Assembly: GCA_048061315.1 (NCBI GenBank) | Contig: JBGMRJ010000100.1 | Location: 1 to 10,137, forward strand | Source: CAYQUC01 sp048061315 | Lineage (GTDB): Bacteria > Pseudomonadota > Gammaproteobacteria > UBA6429 > Thiohalophilaceae | Direction of reading: 5' to 3' | DNA length: 10,137 bases | Shown here: positions 1-7,047 of the stretch, piece after piece | How positions within the stretch are numbered: position 1 is the stretch's first letter | Layout of the letters: each line of letters begins with the position of its first letter | Notes under the pieces: model-generated | Databases searched by the model: none | The model's input: the letters and a program-made list of their open reading frames with translations, nothing else | What the model was told of the DNA's origin: nothing | Position numbers and translations under genes: made by a program

Positions 1-702
1 GGTTCATCATTCGATACCCAGACACTCAACGATGTTATTGTGGTTCTAAATGCTATTGGCTTTAATGTGAAAATTACTCCGGCATCAAAATGCTGTGGCG
101 CATTAGACTCACATGCCGGACGTGAACCTGCCGCTATTAATTATGCTAAAGAAAATATTGCATTATTTAATGATTTACAAATCGATCATATTATTTATTT
201 TGCCAGCGGCTGTGGTGCGCAATTATCGGAATATCATCAATTAAATTGGGACTCAGCTGACCAGCAAACAGCGGCACTCGCATTTACGACCAAACTTTCT
301 GAAGTTACCCAATTTATATATCATAATTTACCGGATACTGCGCAATTCAAAAAACTGGAACAAAGCATTGCAATTCATGAGCCGTGTACCCACCGCAATG
401 TACTCAAGGAATCTGATATCGCTTATAAATTATTAACTAAAATATTTGGGGTTCAGATACAGCCATTACAACAAAACAAATTTTGTTGCGGCGCAGCCGG
501 TGATTATATGATGACTCATAAAATGATGGCAGATCAGTTACGCGCACCCAAGATTCAGGAAATAGCCGAACTGAAACCCGACTTAGTGCTAACAACCAAT
601 ATCGGTTGCGCGATGCATTTACGCAAAGGGCTACACAAGAATAATCAATCAGTTACAGTAATGCACCCAGTGTCACTAATAGCACAATTATTAACAGCTT
701 AG
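1..702 (+). CDS. glcF: Glycolate oxidase iron-sulfur subunit-like protein (GlcF type), 5' partial
   Basis: The reading frame is open from base 1 with no credible start; the first GTG at 40 lies inside conserved sequence, so the gene begins outside the window and 233 C-terminal residues are visible. They carry two cysteine-rich (CCG) domains: CCG at window residues 31-33, the GCG of an SGCG motif around 70-72, the Cys of HEPC near 129, a second CCG at 162-164, and Cys203 in a TNIGC motif. Such domains bind an iron-sulfur cluster or take part in electron transfer in GlcF, LutA, GlpC and HdrB relatives. The pattern CCGAL-x-HAGR, then SGCG, then NIGC with HL downstream fits GlcF best; in that family the missing N-terminal half carries two 4Fe-4S ferredoxin motifs. 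GlcF passes electrons from GlcD/GlcE during glycolate oxidation to glyoxylate. The GlcF assignment over other CCG-domain proteins is likely but not certain, because glcD and glcE are not visible. Confidence 0.8.
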   Translation, partial: GSSFDTQTLNDVIVVLNAIGFNVKITPASKCCGALDSHAGREPAAINYAKENIALFNDLQIDHIIYFASGCGAQLSEYHQLNWDSADQQTAALAFTTKLSEVTQFIYHNLPDTAQFKKLEQSIAIHEPCTHRNVLKESDIAYKLLTKIFGVQIQPLQQNKFCCGAAGDYMMTHKMMADQLRAPKIQEIAELKPDLVLTTNIGCAMHLRKGLHKNNQSVTVMHPVSLIAQLLTA

Positions 703-758
703 TAATATACCACGATATAAATATTTACCTGACTGTAAAAATCTTGTATCGTAACAGT

Positions 759-1403
759 ATGAGTTCACGTCAATTTACCCCTTTTGATAATTTAATTAAC
801 CAATTCGATAATGGCCTGCGAACATTGTTTGGCTCGCCTCAAACCACAGATCGCGCTAACCCAGCTAAAACAGTTGATGAAACTGATTTAAGTGAACAGG
901 AAAAAATCTTGTCTGGCAGATTAATGCGAATTAATCACTGTGGCGAAGTTGCTGCTCAAGGGTTATATCAAGGCCAGGCACTCACCGCCAAGTTAGATAA
1001 TGTTCGAGAAAAAATGAACCAGGCGGCTATTGAAGAAAATGACCATCTGGATTGGTGTGCATCTCGCATCAAAAACTTAAATACACATACCAGTTTTTTA
1101 AATCCGGCATGGTATTTTGGTTCATTTGCCATGGGAGCTATCGCAGGACTTGCTGGAGATAAATGGAGCCTGGGCTTCGTTGCCGAAACCGAACATCAGG
1201 TCATTAAACATTTAGATGAACACCTGGAACAAATAGCCTCTAATGATAAAAAAAGCCGTGCCATTTTAGAACAAATGAAAATAGATGAAGGCCGACATGC
1301 CACCCATGCGCTTGAGGCAGGTGGTGCTGAATTACCGATGCCAGTTAAGGTAGCAATGAAACTCACTTCAAAAATTATGACCCGTAGTGCTTATTGGGTT
1401 TAA
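759..1403 (+). CDS. coq7: Coq7, di-iron 2-polyprenyl-3-methyl-6-methoxy-1,4-benzoquinol hydroxylase
   Basis: Coq7 carries out the last hydroxylation of ubiquinone biosynthesis, in place of UbiF, at the cytoplasmic face of the inner membrane. The 214-residue product has the usual length of bacterial Coq7. The carboxylate di-iron ligands can be placed: Glu63 (in HCGEV), Glu93 and His96 (EENDH), Glu145 (ETEH), and Glu177 and His180 (DEGRH). The hydrophobic stretch at 117-142 matches the membrane-associating helix region. I chose ATG 759 because it gives the usual MSSR...-FTPFD N-terminus; an in-frame TTG at 744 would add five residues without support. There is no clear Shine-Dalgarno before 759. 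A weak promoter-like pair (TTTACC at 724, TATCGT at 747, 17-base spacer) would start transcription near the ATG, but only 4 of 6 bases match in each box. The gene follows the GlcF-type gene by 56 bases and ends 3 bases from the convergent VOC gene. Function is very secure. Confidence 0.96.
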   Translation: MSSRQFTPFDNLINQFDNGLRTLFGSPQTTDRANPAKTVDETDLSEQEKILSGRLMRINHCGEVAAQGLYQGQALTAKLDNVREKMNQAAIEENDHLDWCASRIKNLNTHTSFLNPAWYFGSFAMGAIAGLAGDKWSLGFVAETEHQVIKHLDEHLEQIASNDKKSRAILEQMKIDEGRHATHALEAGGAELPMPVKVAMKLTSKIMTRSAYWV

Positions 1404-1406
1404 AAA

Positions 1407-1799
1407 TTAAATCTTAGCAATCGGCGGATGATAAATTATTTGCACGGTATTACCATCCGGATCAGCGCAATAAAAACTTCGAGCCCCATCACGGTGGGTT
1501 TTAGGTTCTTTTAGAATTTTCACATTGTTACTCACCAAATATTCATACCATGAATCAACGTCAGCTGCCGTTGCGATTATAAATCCAATATGATCCAATC
1601 GTTGCGGTCCATCGAAGCTTCGGGCATCGCGATGTAATGCCAGGTTATCATTACCACTGGTTAAATAAACATTATCATCATCCGGTCGCCATTCTACTGC
1701 CATAGCCATAAGCTCAACATAAAAATGTTCACATGCGGGTAAGTCAGTTACGCATAGTGCCACATGCCGCATACCGGTTGTTTTTGAAGGTCGCTCCAT
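1407..1799 (-). CDS. VOC-superfamily (glyoxalase/bleomycin-resistance/dioxygenase fold) protein
   Basis: This 130-residue protein has the length and paired beta-alpha-beta-beta-beta layout of a single-chain vicinal oxygen chelate protein. The first module starts at MRHVALCV (residues 10-17) and the second at LDHIGFII (68-75); the closing strand follows the family signature DPDGN at 113-117. Candidate metal ligands are His12, His56 (uncertain alignment) and His70. The position after DPDGN that is often Glu is Gln120, so the classical His/Glu metal set looks altered. The start at 1799 has a good AAGGA ribosome-binding site about 6 bases upstream. The gene lies 33 bases downstream of the OsmC/YhfA-type gene on the same strand, so the two are probably co-transcribed. 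The substrate cannot be read from the sequence: VOC proteins include glyoxalases, isomerases, extradiol dioxygenases and antibiotic-binding proteins. Fold assignment is secure; function is unknown. Confidence 0.85.
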   Translation of the reverse strand: MERPSKTTGMRHVALCVTDLPACEHFYVELMAMAVEWRPDDDNVYLTSGNDNLALHRDARSFDGPQRLDHIGFIIATAADVDSWYEYLVSNNVKILKEPKTHRDGARSFYCADPDGNTVQIIYHPPIAKI

Positions 1800-1832
1800 T
1801 TCTAATCCTTAAAAATTTATTTCTAATACCAA

Positions 1833-2258
1833 TTAATCATTTGAACTATTTCGAATTTCGTAATCATGGGTGATTTCGGCAGTTTTACCAAGCATAATTG
1901 ATGCTGAACAATATTTTTCAGCCGACAATTCCACTGCCCGCTGAACCTGTTTTTCTTTTAGCGCGATACCATCTACAATAAAATGAATATGAATTTTAGA
2001 AAACACTTTAGGCTCTTCAGCTACTCGATCTGCGGTGATATCAACAATACAATCGGTAACATTCTGACGTGATTTTTTTAGAATATGGACAACGTCAAAT
2101 GCAGTGCAGCCGCCCATTCCGAGTATTAGCATTTCCATCGGACGAACACCCAGATTTTGACCACCACTTTCAGGAGGACCATCCATTACCACTGAATGAC
2201 CACTTCCGGATTGTCCAACGAACATGGCGTTATCTATCCATTTAATTCGTGCTTTCAT
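1833..2258 (-). CDS. yhfA: OsmC-family protein, YhfA-like
   Basis: The 141-residue product belongs to the OsmC/Ohr superfamily, whose better-known members (OsmC, Ohr) are thiol peroxidases that reduce organic hydroperoxides. Family landmarks are visible: Arg39 and Glu42 in RPMEMLILGMGGC, the first conserved cysteine Cys51 in the GGCTAFDV helix, and the second, Cys117, in KYCSAS. The two cysteines are placed like the peroxidatic and resolving pair. The start at 2258 follows a GGAA sequence about 8 bases upstream. The gene is transcribed away from crp. In E. coli the OsmC-like gene yhfA sits divergently beside crp in the same way, which is why I prefer the YhfA subgroup to Ohr or OsmC proper. 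The physiological substrate of YhfA-type proteins is not established, so peroxidase activity here is inference from the family. The VOC gene follows 33 bases downstream, probably in the same transcript. Confidence 0.9.
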   Translation of the reverse strand: MKARIKWIDNAMFVGQSGSGHSVVMDGPPESGGQNLGVRPMEMLILGMGGCTAFDVVHILKKSRQNVTDCIVDITADRVAEEPKVFSKIHIHFIVDGIALKEKQVQRAVELSAEKYCSASIMLGKTAEITHDYEIRNSSND

Positions 2259-2328
2259 ATATTATTCCAAATATTAATTGTAAGTCTTTGATAATTGCAT
2301 GACACTTTTCGCAGTTTTACTAGCAAAA

Positions 2329-2356
2329 TTGCCCTATTATTGCCAGACTATATAAA
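2329..2356 (+). promoter_or_regulatory. Candidate sigma-70 promoter for crp
   Basis: In the 171-base divergent spacer between the OsmC-type gene and crp, TTGCCC (2329-2334) and TATAAA (2351-2356) are separated by 16 bases. That is four of six -35 and five of six -10 consensus bases. It would give a crp leader of about 65 bases. An alternative -35, TTGCCA at 2340, pairs only with poorer -10 hexamers. I found no convincing TGTGA-N6-TCACA Crp site in the spacer, nor a strong minus-strand promoter for the OsmC gene. Confidence 0.4.
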
Positions 2357-2429
2357 TGTTACACTATGGCTTTTTATAGTAATTAGGGTATCATGAATTA
2401 ACTAACAGTAGGGAAATGTAGGTTTAAGT

Positions 2430-3077
2430 ATGGCCAGTATAACCAAGGTAGCATTAAAACAAACCGGTATTGAGTCTTTAGATAAGTTTCTGGAACACTG
2501 CCACAGACGGCATTATCCTCAAAAAAGCGTCATTATCTATGCCGGTGATGAACCCGATGTGCTGTATTATATTATCGATGGATCGGTATCCGTTCTTATC
2601 GAAGACGAAGATGGTCATGAAATCGTACTCGCCTATCTAAACAAAGGTGACTTCTTTGGTGAAATGGGATTATTCGATACCCAACCTAACCGTAGTGCCT
2701 GGGTTCGTTCGCGAACACCCTGTGAAGTTGCTGAAATCAGTTATACAAAATTTCGCCAACTGTACCAGGAACATCCCGATGTATTGTTTGCTATCACTTC
2801 ACAAATGGCAAACCGTCTTCGAACCACTAGCCGCAAGGTAAGTGATTTGGCGTTTATGGATGTTACTGGCCGTGTTGCCCGTACCCTGCTCGACTTGTGC
2901 AAACAACCCGATGCGATGACTCACCCTGATGGCATGCAAATTCGTATTACGCGTCAGGAAATTGGGCGAATTGTTGGCTGCTCACGTGAAATGGTTGGAC
3001 GCGTTCTAAAATCTATGGAAGAACAGGGATTAATTAGTGTTAAAGGTAAAACCATCGTAGTCTTTGGAACACGTTAA
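2430..3077 (+). CDS. crp: Crp/Vfr, cAMP-dependent global transcription regulator
   Basis: This 215-residue protein is a Crp/Vfr orthologue. The N-terminal cyclic-nucleotide domain (about 18-125) has the phosphate-binding cassette GEMGLFD followed by RSAW, with Glu78, Arg88 and Ser89 equivalent to E. coli Glu72, Arg82 and Ser83. Thr133 and Ser134 in the dimer helix correspond to the adenine-contacting Thr127/Ser128. The surface loop KQPDAMTHPDG (158-168) keeps the activating-region-1 sequence used to contact RNA polymerase. The helix-turn-helix (about 174-197) contains Arg186, Glu187 and Arg191, the residues that read TGTGA half-sites. Met188 replaces the E. coli Thr, as in Vfr. The start at 2430 is preceded by an AGG about 8 bases upstream. 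It diverges from the OsmC/YhfA-type gene and converges on trpC, whose stop is only 6 bases from its own. Cyclic AMP binding and class I/II activation are predicted from complete conservation of key residues. Confidence 0.97.
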   Translation: MASITKVALKQTGIESLDKFLEHCHRRHYPQKSVIIYAGDEPDVLYYIIDGSVSVLIEDEDGHEIVLAYLNKGDFFGEMGLFDTQPNRSAWVRSRTPCEVAEISYTKFRQLYQEHPDVLFAITSQMANRLRTTSRKVSDLAFMDVTGRVARTLLDLCKQPDAMTHPDGMQIRITRQEIGRIVGCSREMVGRVLKSMEEQGLISVKGKTIVVFGTR

Positions 3078-3083
3078 AACGAT

Positions 3084-3881
3084 TTAACAAAATAACTGCT
3101 GCAACATCTCACCCGGCTCGGGTGCCCGCATAAAAGCTTCGCCAACTAAAAATGTATTCACTTGATGTGAGCGCATTAACAAAACATCCTCTTTCGAATG
3201 TATCGCACTTTCAGTAACCACGATTCTATCATTTGGGATTTCTGGTAATAAATCGATCGTTGTTTGCAAACTCACTTCAAATGTTCGTAAGTTGCGATTA
3301 TTAATTCCTATTAATGGACAAGACAACTGTAACGCTCGCTGTAATTCATCACCATTATGAACTTCAACTAACACATCCATATTTAACTCGTGTGCTAAAT
3401 CAGCCAGATCAACAAGCTGTTGCTGTTCTAAAGCGGCAACAATTAATAAAATACAATCGGCAGCAATCGCCCGAGCTTCATAAACCTGATAAGGATCAAT
3501 AATAAAATCTTTACGAATTACCGGTAGACCGGAAATTTCCCGTGCCTGTTTTAAATAATCATTATGCCCTTGAAAGTATTGCTGATCCGTTAGAATCGAT
3601 AAACAGGCTGCACCACCTTGTTGGTAAGAGCTGGCAATTTGTGCCGGATCAAAGTTTTCGCGCATCACGCCCTTACTCGGCGAAGCTTTTTTAATTTCAG
3701 CTATAACGGCTGCTTGCTGGTGTTGATGTTTTGATTTTATAGCATTAATAAAACCACGAACAGCTGATGCATCTTTCGCGAGCTCACGCATTGAATCTAA
3801 AGAAGTTACGCTTTTGCCAAAGCTAATTTCGTCTAGCTTGGTTGCTAGAATTTTTTTTAATATGTCAGGAGTGTCTGTCAT
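3084..3881 (-). CDS. trpC: Indole-3-glycerol-phosphate synthase
   Basis: TrpC converts carboxyphenylaminodeoxyribulose phosphate into indole-3-glycerol phosphate, the ring-closing step of tryptophan synthesis. The 265-residue chain is a monofunctional (beta/alpha)8 barrel without the fused TrpF domain of E. coli. All usual active-site residues can be placed: Glu62 and Lys64 in AEIKKASPSKG, Lys124 in RKDF, Glu173 in LVEVH, Asn194 in GINNRNL, and Glu224-Ser225 in TESAI. Phosphate-binding glycines follow near FLVGEAFM (244-251). The start at 3881 has an AGG about 8 bases upstream. It is the last gene of the trpEGDC run, 40 bases downstream of trpD, with an RNA hairpin between them. A run of eight A residues encodes Lys9-Lys10 and the neighbouring bases, a place where polymerase slippage or sequencing errors could arise, but the frame is intact. 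No terminator is visible before the convergent crp gene. Confidence 0.97.
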   Translation of the reverse strand: MTDTPDILKKILATKLDEISFGKSVTSLDSMRELAKDASAVRGFINAIKSKHQHQQAAVIAEIKKASPSKGVMRENFDPAQIASSYQQGGAACLSILTDQQYFQGHNDYLKQAREISGLPVIRKDFIIDPYQVYEARAIAADCILLIVAALEQQQLVDLADLAHELNMDVLVEVHNGDELQRALQLSCPLIGINNRNLRTFEVSLQTTIDLLPEIPNDRIVVTESAIHSKEDVLLMRSHQVNTFLVGEAFMRAPEPGEMLQQLFC

Positions 3882-3900
3882 AAAAATGCCTGTTTATTTT

Positions 3901-3926
3901 TTTGAACCGTTGCTCTACGGCTCAAA
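3901..3926 (-). other. Intercistronic RNA hairpin at the trpD-trpC junction
   Basis: TTTGAACCGT (3901-3910) and ACGGCTCAAA (3917-3926) are complementary around a six-base loop. In plus-strand RNA there would be one A-C mismatch (3906/3921); in the minus-strand message the same pair becomes a G-U wobble, giving an uninterrupted 10-bp stem in the trp transcript. The stem includes the TGA stop of trpD (3922-3924). The bases that follow in the message are A-rich, not U-rich, so it is not an intrinsic terminator of the trp operon. A role in RNA stability or in tuning trpC translation is inference. Confidence 0.5.
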
Positions 3927-4938
3927 GACCTTGACTGAATTCAGCTAAGCTCTTGAGTTTCTTCATTGCCGAACCATCATCGATAACCTGTTGGGCTTTT
4001 TCTATTCCAGATGCAAGCGAATCACTTAAACCCGCCACATAAATAGCCGCACCGGAATTTAATAACACAATATCACGTGCAGGTGATTTGTCGCCATTAA
4101 AGACTGATTTGATTATTTTCAGTGATTGCTCAGCGCCATCAACGACGATTGATTTTAAGTCTGACTGTTGCAAACCAAAATCTGCCGGGTTGATTTTATA
4201 ATTTGTTATTTTGCCTTGTTTTAATTCGGATACCTTGGTTTCCGCTGCAATACTGATTTCATCCATACCATCATCGGAATGTACTACCATGGCGTGATGC
4301 GTACCTAATTTTTGTAATACCATTGCAATCGGTTCAACCCAGGCTGCATCATAGACACCCAATAATAAATTCGGCACACCGGCAGGATTGGTTAAGGGTC
4401 CCAGTAAATTAAAGACTGTTCTAACACCCATCTCTTTACGCGGTCCGATTGCGTGTTTCATTGCACTATGGTGCTTAGGCGCAAACATAAAACCGACGCC
4501 CACATCTGAAATGCATTTAGCTACTTGTGTGGCATCAAGATCCAGGTTAACGCCGGCGGCTTCTAATAAATCAGCACTACCAGACTTGCTTGATATCGAA
4601 CGATTACCGTGTTTTGCCACCGTGCCACCTGCAGCGGCGACAACAAATGTACAGGCTGTCGAAATATTAAAGGTACTGGAACCATCACCACCAGTACCAA
4701 CAATATCAACAACATGTTCGCCACTAACCTCAACAGCCGTTGCCAGCTCACGCATAACACTGGCAGCCGCGGTAATTTCATCGACCGTTTCACCTTTCAT
4801 GCGCAGACCAACCAGGAAACCACCGATTTGTGCCGGTGTTGCGTCGCCAGTCATGATATTCCGCATCACTTCCGTCATTTCATCACGAGTTAAATCACGC
4901 TTATCAATAACGGCATTAATTGCTGATGGCATATCCAT
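3922..4938 (-). CDS. trpD: Anthranilate phosphoribosyltransferase
   Basis: TrpD transfers phosphoribose from PRPP to anthranilate. The 338-residue protein has the family length and is not fused to TrpG. The N-terminal helical domain (1-70) is followed by the PRPP-binding glycine loop GTGGD at 81-85, the KHGNR motif at 109-113 with its SSKSGSAD extension, the anthranilate-channel segment HHSAMKHAIGPRKEMGVRT (156-174, with conserved Arg167 and Arg173), FNLLGPLTNP (176-185) and the metal-binding acidic pair Asp226-Glu227 in DGMDEIS. The start at 4938 has a strong AGGA ribosome-binding site 7 bases upstream; an in-frame ATG two codons later is spaced less well. It lies 19 bases after trpG and 40 before trpC, all on one strand, as expected for a single transcript. 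The TGA stop is within the hairpin described separately. Confidence 0.97.
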   Translation of the reverse strand: MDMPSAINAVIDKRDLTRDEMTEVMRNIMTGDATPAQIGGFLVGLRMKGETVDEITAAASVMRELATAVEVSGEHVVDIVGTGGDGSSTFNISTACTFVVAAAGGTVAKHGNRSISSKSGSADLLEAAGVNLDLDATQVAKCISDVGVGFMFAPKHHSAMKHAIGPRKEMGVRTVFNLLGPLTNPAGVPNLLLGVYDAAWVEPIAMVLQKLGTHHAMVVHSDDGMDEISIAAETKVSELKQGKITNYKINPADFGLQQSDLKSIVVDGAEQSLKIIKSVFNGDKSPARDIVLLNSGAAIYVAGLSDSLASGIEKAQQVIDDGSAMKKLKSLAEFSQGL

Positions 4939-4957
4939 AATAGCTTCCTATACAGTT

Positions 4958-5539
4958 TTATTTGTTATCAAGAAAATTTTTCAACATTTGATGGCCGTGT
5001 TCCGTCAAGATGGATTCAGGATGAAATTGTATCCCCTGAATATTAAATTCTTTATGACGTATTCCCATGATTTCATCAATGTCACCAGAATCGGTTTGAG
5101 TCCATGCGGTTACTTCAAAACAATCCGGTAAACTGTGTTTTTCGATTACTAAGGAATGGTAACGTGTTGCTTCAAACGGATTATTTAAGTCGCTAAATAC
5201 CCCGGTATCCTTGTGATACATCATTGAAGTTTTACCGTGCATTATCTCTCGGGCATGAACAATATTACCACCGAATGCTTCGCCAATACTTTGGTGCCCG
5301 AGACAAACACCAAGAATTGGAATTTTTCCAGCAAAATGTTTAATGGTGGCTATCGAGATACCCGCCAATTTTGGATCGCATGGCCCAGGTGAAATGACAA
5401 TTTGAGACGGATTTTTTTCCGCTATTTCTTCAATCGTAATTTTATCATTACGATGCACTTCAACATCGGCTTTTAATTCACCAAAATATTGCACCAGGTT
5501 ATAAGTGAAGGAATCATAATTATCGATCATTAATAACAT
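4958..5539 (-). CDS. trpG: Anthranilate synthase component II, glutamine amidotransferase
   Basis: TrpG supplies ammonia from glutamine to TrpE for anthranilate formation. The 193-residue protein is a stand-alone class I amidotransferase, starting with the typical MIDNYDSFTYNL segment. The catalytic triad is Cys79 (GVCLGHQ), His173 and Glu175 (FHPES); the oxyanion loop is PGPCDP at 51-56. The HGKTS segment at 101-105 is shared with the closely related PabA subunit, and one TrpG/PabA protein can serve both tryptophan and folate pathways in some bacteria, so dual use here is possible. The start codon overlaps the trpE stop by one base (TAATG), and its strong ribosome-binding site, GAGGAGG, lies inside the last codons of trpE. 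This predicts translational coupling and near-equal subunit production. trpD follows after 19 bases. Confidence 0.96.
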   Translation of the reverse strand: MLLMIDNYDSFTYNLVQYFGELKADVEVHRNDKITIEEIAEKNPSQIVISPGPCDPKLAGISIATIKHFAGKIPILGVCLGHQSIGEAFGGNIVHAREIMHGKTSMMYHKDTGVFSDLNNPFEATRYHSLVIEKHSLPDCFEVTAWTQTDSGDIDEIMGIRHKEFNIQGIQFHPESILTEHGHQMLKNFLDNK

Positions 5540-7047
5540 TATTTATCCTCCTCTTTATAAGAACCAAAATTATCAAGTCCGGCGGCAGCTAATGATACTG
5601 CTCGAAAAACTGCACGCCCTTTGTTCATGGTCTCATCCCATTCATTTTTGGGTATCGAATCATAAACCAGACCGGCACCCGCTTGAATGTGCAATTTTTT
5701 ATCTTTAATCACCGCAGTACGAATCGCAATTGCTGTGTCCATATTACCATTCCAGGACAGATAACCTACTGCACCCGAATAGACACCGCGTTTCACTGGC
5801 TCTAGCTCGTCTATAATTTCCATTGCTCTTATTTTAGGAGCACCGGATAATGTTCCCGCCGGAAATGTGGCGCGTAATACATCTATCGCTGATTTTTGTT
5901 TTTTCAGTTTGCCGACTACATTTGAGACAATGTGCATCACATGCGAATAACGTTCAATCGCCATTGTTTCTGTCACTTTTACCGAACCGGTTTCAGCGAT
6001 ACGCCCAATATCATTTCGACCTAAATCGATTAGCATTAAATGTTCTGCGCATTCTTTTGGATCGGCTAATAATTCTTTTTCTAATGCTTTATCGTGTTCA
6101 TCATTTTTACCACGTGGCCGTGTCCCGGCTAAAGGTCGAACGGTGACCATATCATCTTCCAGATGCACTAATATTTCAGGTGATGAACCCACGATATAAA
6201 AATCATCGAGGTTCATATAATACATATAGGGTGATGGATTTAAACTGCGTAACGCCCGATACAAATCCAATGGGTTCGATTCAAACGGTATTGTTAAACG
6301 TTGCGATAGCACCACTTGCATGGCATCACCATCAATAATGTATTGCCGGGCTTTTTCAACCGATTTTTCATATTGCTCTTGTGTAAAACCCGAAACAAAA
6401 TCGTCTTCGGTTATTGCCGTTTTTGATTTAGAAAAATTTTCAGATCGAATAATGGGCTGTTGCAATTTATGGCACAACTCATCAATACGCTTATTTGCAT
6501 TTACCAACGCATCGTTTTCATTGACATCAGCATGAATCACAATAATCAGTTTACTACTGATATTATCAAACACCACCACTTCGTTGGACACCATAAATAA
6601 AATATCAGGCACACCTAATGGATCAGGGTTCGGGCACTTGCCTAATTTCGGTTCAATATAACGAATCGTATCGTAACCAAAATACCCCACCAAACCACCC
6701 ACAAAACGCGGCATGTTATCCAACTCAGGAGCTTTATAGGATGCATGAAAATCTTCTAACCATTGCAGCGGATCATCCACAGTGAGCTCTGAAATCAGTT
6801 TATTGTTTTCAGTTATTTTGATTGTTTTATCATAAACACGCACAACCTTGCTGCACGGTAAACCAATAATGGAATAACGACCCCATTTATCGCCACCCTG
6901 AATGGATTCGAACAAATAGGAATAAGGACCTTCGGCTAATTTGAGATAAGTACTTAGCGGTGTATCGAGATCAGCGAAGACCTCTCGTACCACCGGTACA
7001 CGATTGAAATGTTGAGATTGATACTGACTAAATTGTTCCTGATTCAT
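5539..7047 (-). CDS. trpE: Anthranilate synthase component I
   Basis: TrpE makes anthranilate from chorismate using ammonia from TrpG. The 502-residue protein has the normal length. The N-terminal regulatory part carries LFES (45-48) and the catalytic part carries NPSPYM (270-275); together these form the tryptophan feedback-inhibition site in characterised TrpE proteins, though the first motif is usually LLES, so residue 46 is Phe in place of Leu. Chorismate-binding landmarks follow: RPLAGTRPRG (304-313), AEHLMLIDLGRND (334-346, His336), RYSHVMH (366-372), the FPAGTLSGAPKIRAMEII segment (395-412, Thr399), YSGAVGY (423-429) and QAGAGLVYDS (455-464). Conserved Ser48 and the NPS motif suggest the enzyme remains feedback-inhibited. 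Start 7047 has an AGG 9 bases upstream. It is preceded by a promoter, palindrome and Trp-codon leader ORF, and overlaps trpG by one base. Confidence 0.97.
   Translation of the reverse strand: MNQEQFSQYQSQHFNRVPVVREVFADLDTPLSTYLKLAEGPYSYLFESIQGGDKWGRYSIIGLPCSKVVRVYDKTIKITENNKLISELTVDDPLQWLEDFHASYKAPELDNMPRFVGGLVGYFGYDTIRYIEPKLGKCPNPDPLGVPDILFMVSNEVVVFDNISSKLIIVIHADVNENDALVNANKRIDELCHKLQQPIIRSENFSKSKTAITEDDFVSGFTQEQYEKSVEKARQYIIDGDAMQVVLSQRLTIPFESNPLDLYRALRSLNPSPYMYYMNLDDFYIVGSSPEILVHLEDDMVTVRPLAGTRPRGKNDEHDKALEKELLADPKECAEHLMLIDLGRNDIGRIAETGSVKVTETMAIERYSHVMHIVSNVVGKLKKQKSAIDVLRATFPAGTLSGAPKIRAMEIIDELEPVKRGVYSGAVGYLSWNGNMDTAIAIRTAVIKDKKLHIQAGAGLVYDSIPKNEWDETMNKGRAVFRAVSLAAAGLDNFGSYKEEDK

Noticed and set aside
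2259..2429. Crp-binding site in the crp/yhfA-like spacer
   Set aside because: Only fragments of a TGTGA half-site with poor partners were found; nothing near TGTGA-N6-TCACA.
3851..3858. Eight-A run near the trpC start as a programmed frameshift site
   Set aside because: The main frame is intact and gives a full-length enzyme; there is no alternative product and no stimulatory structure.
4388..5131. Plus-strand 247-codon open frame opposite trpD and trpG
   Set aside because: It is antisense to two genes with intact catalytic motifs, has low-complexity Thr/Ser/Ala-rich composition, no ribosome-binding site and no recognisable domain.
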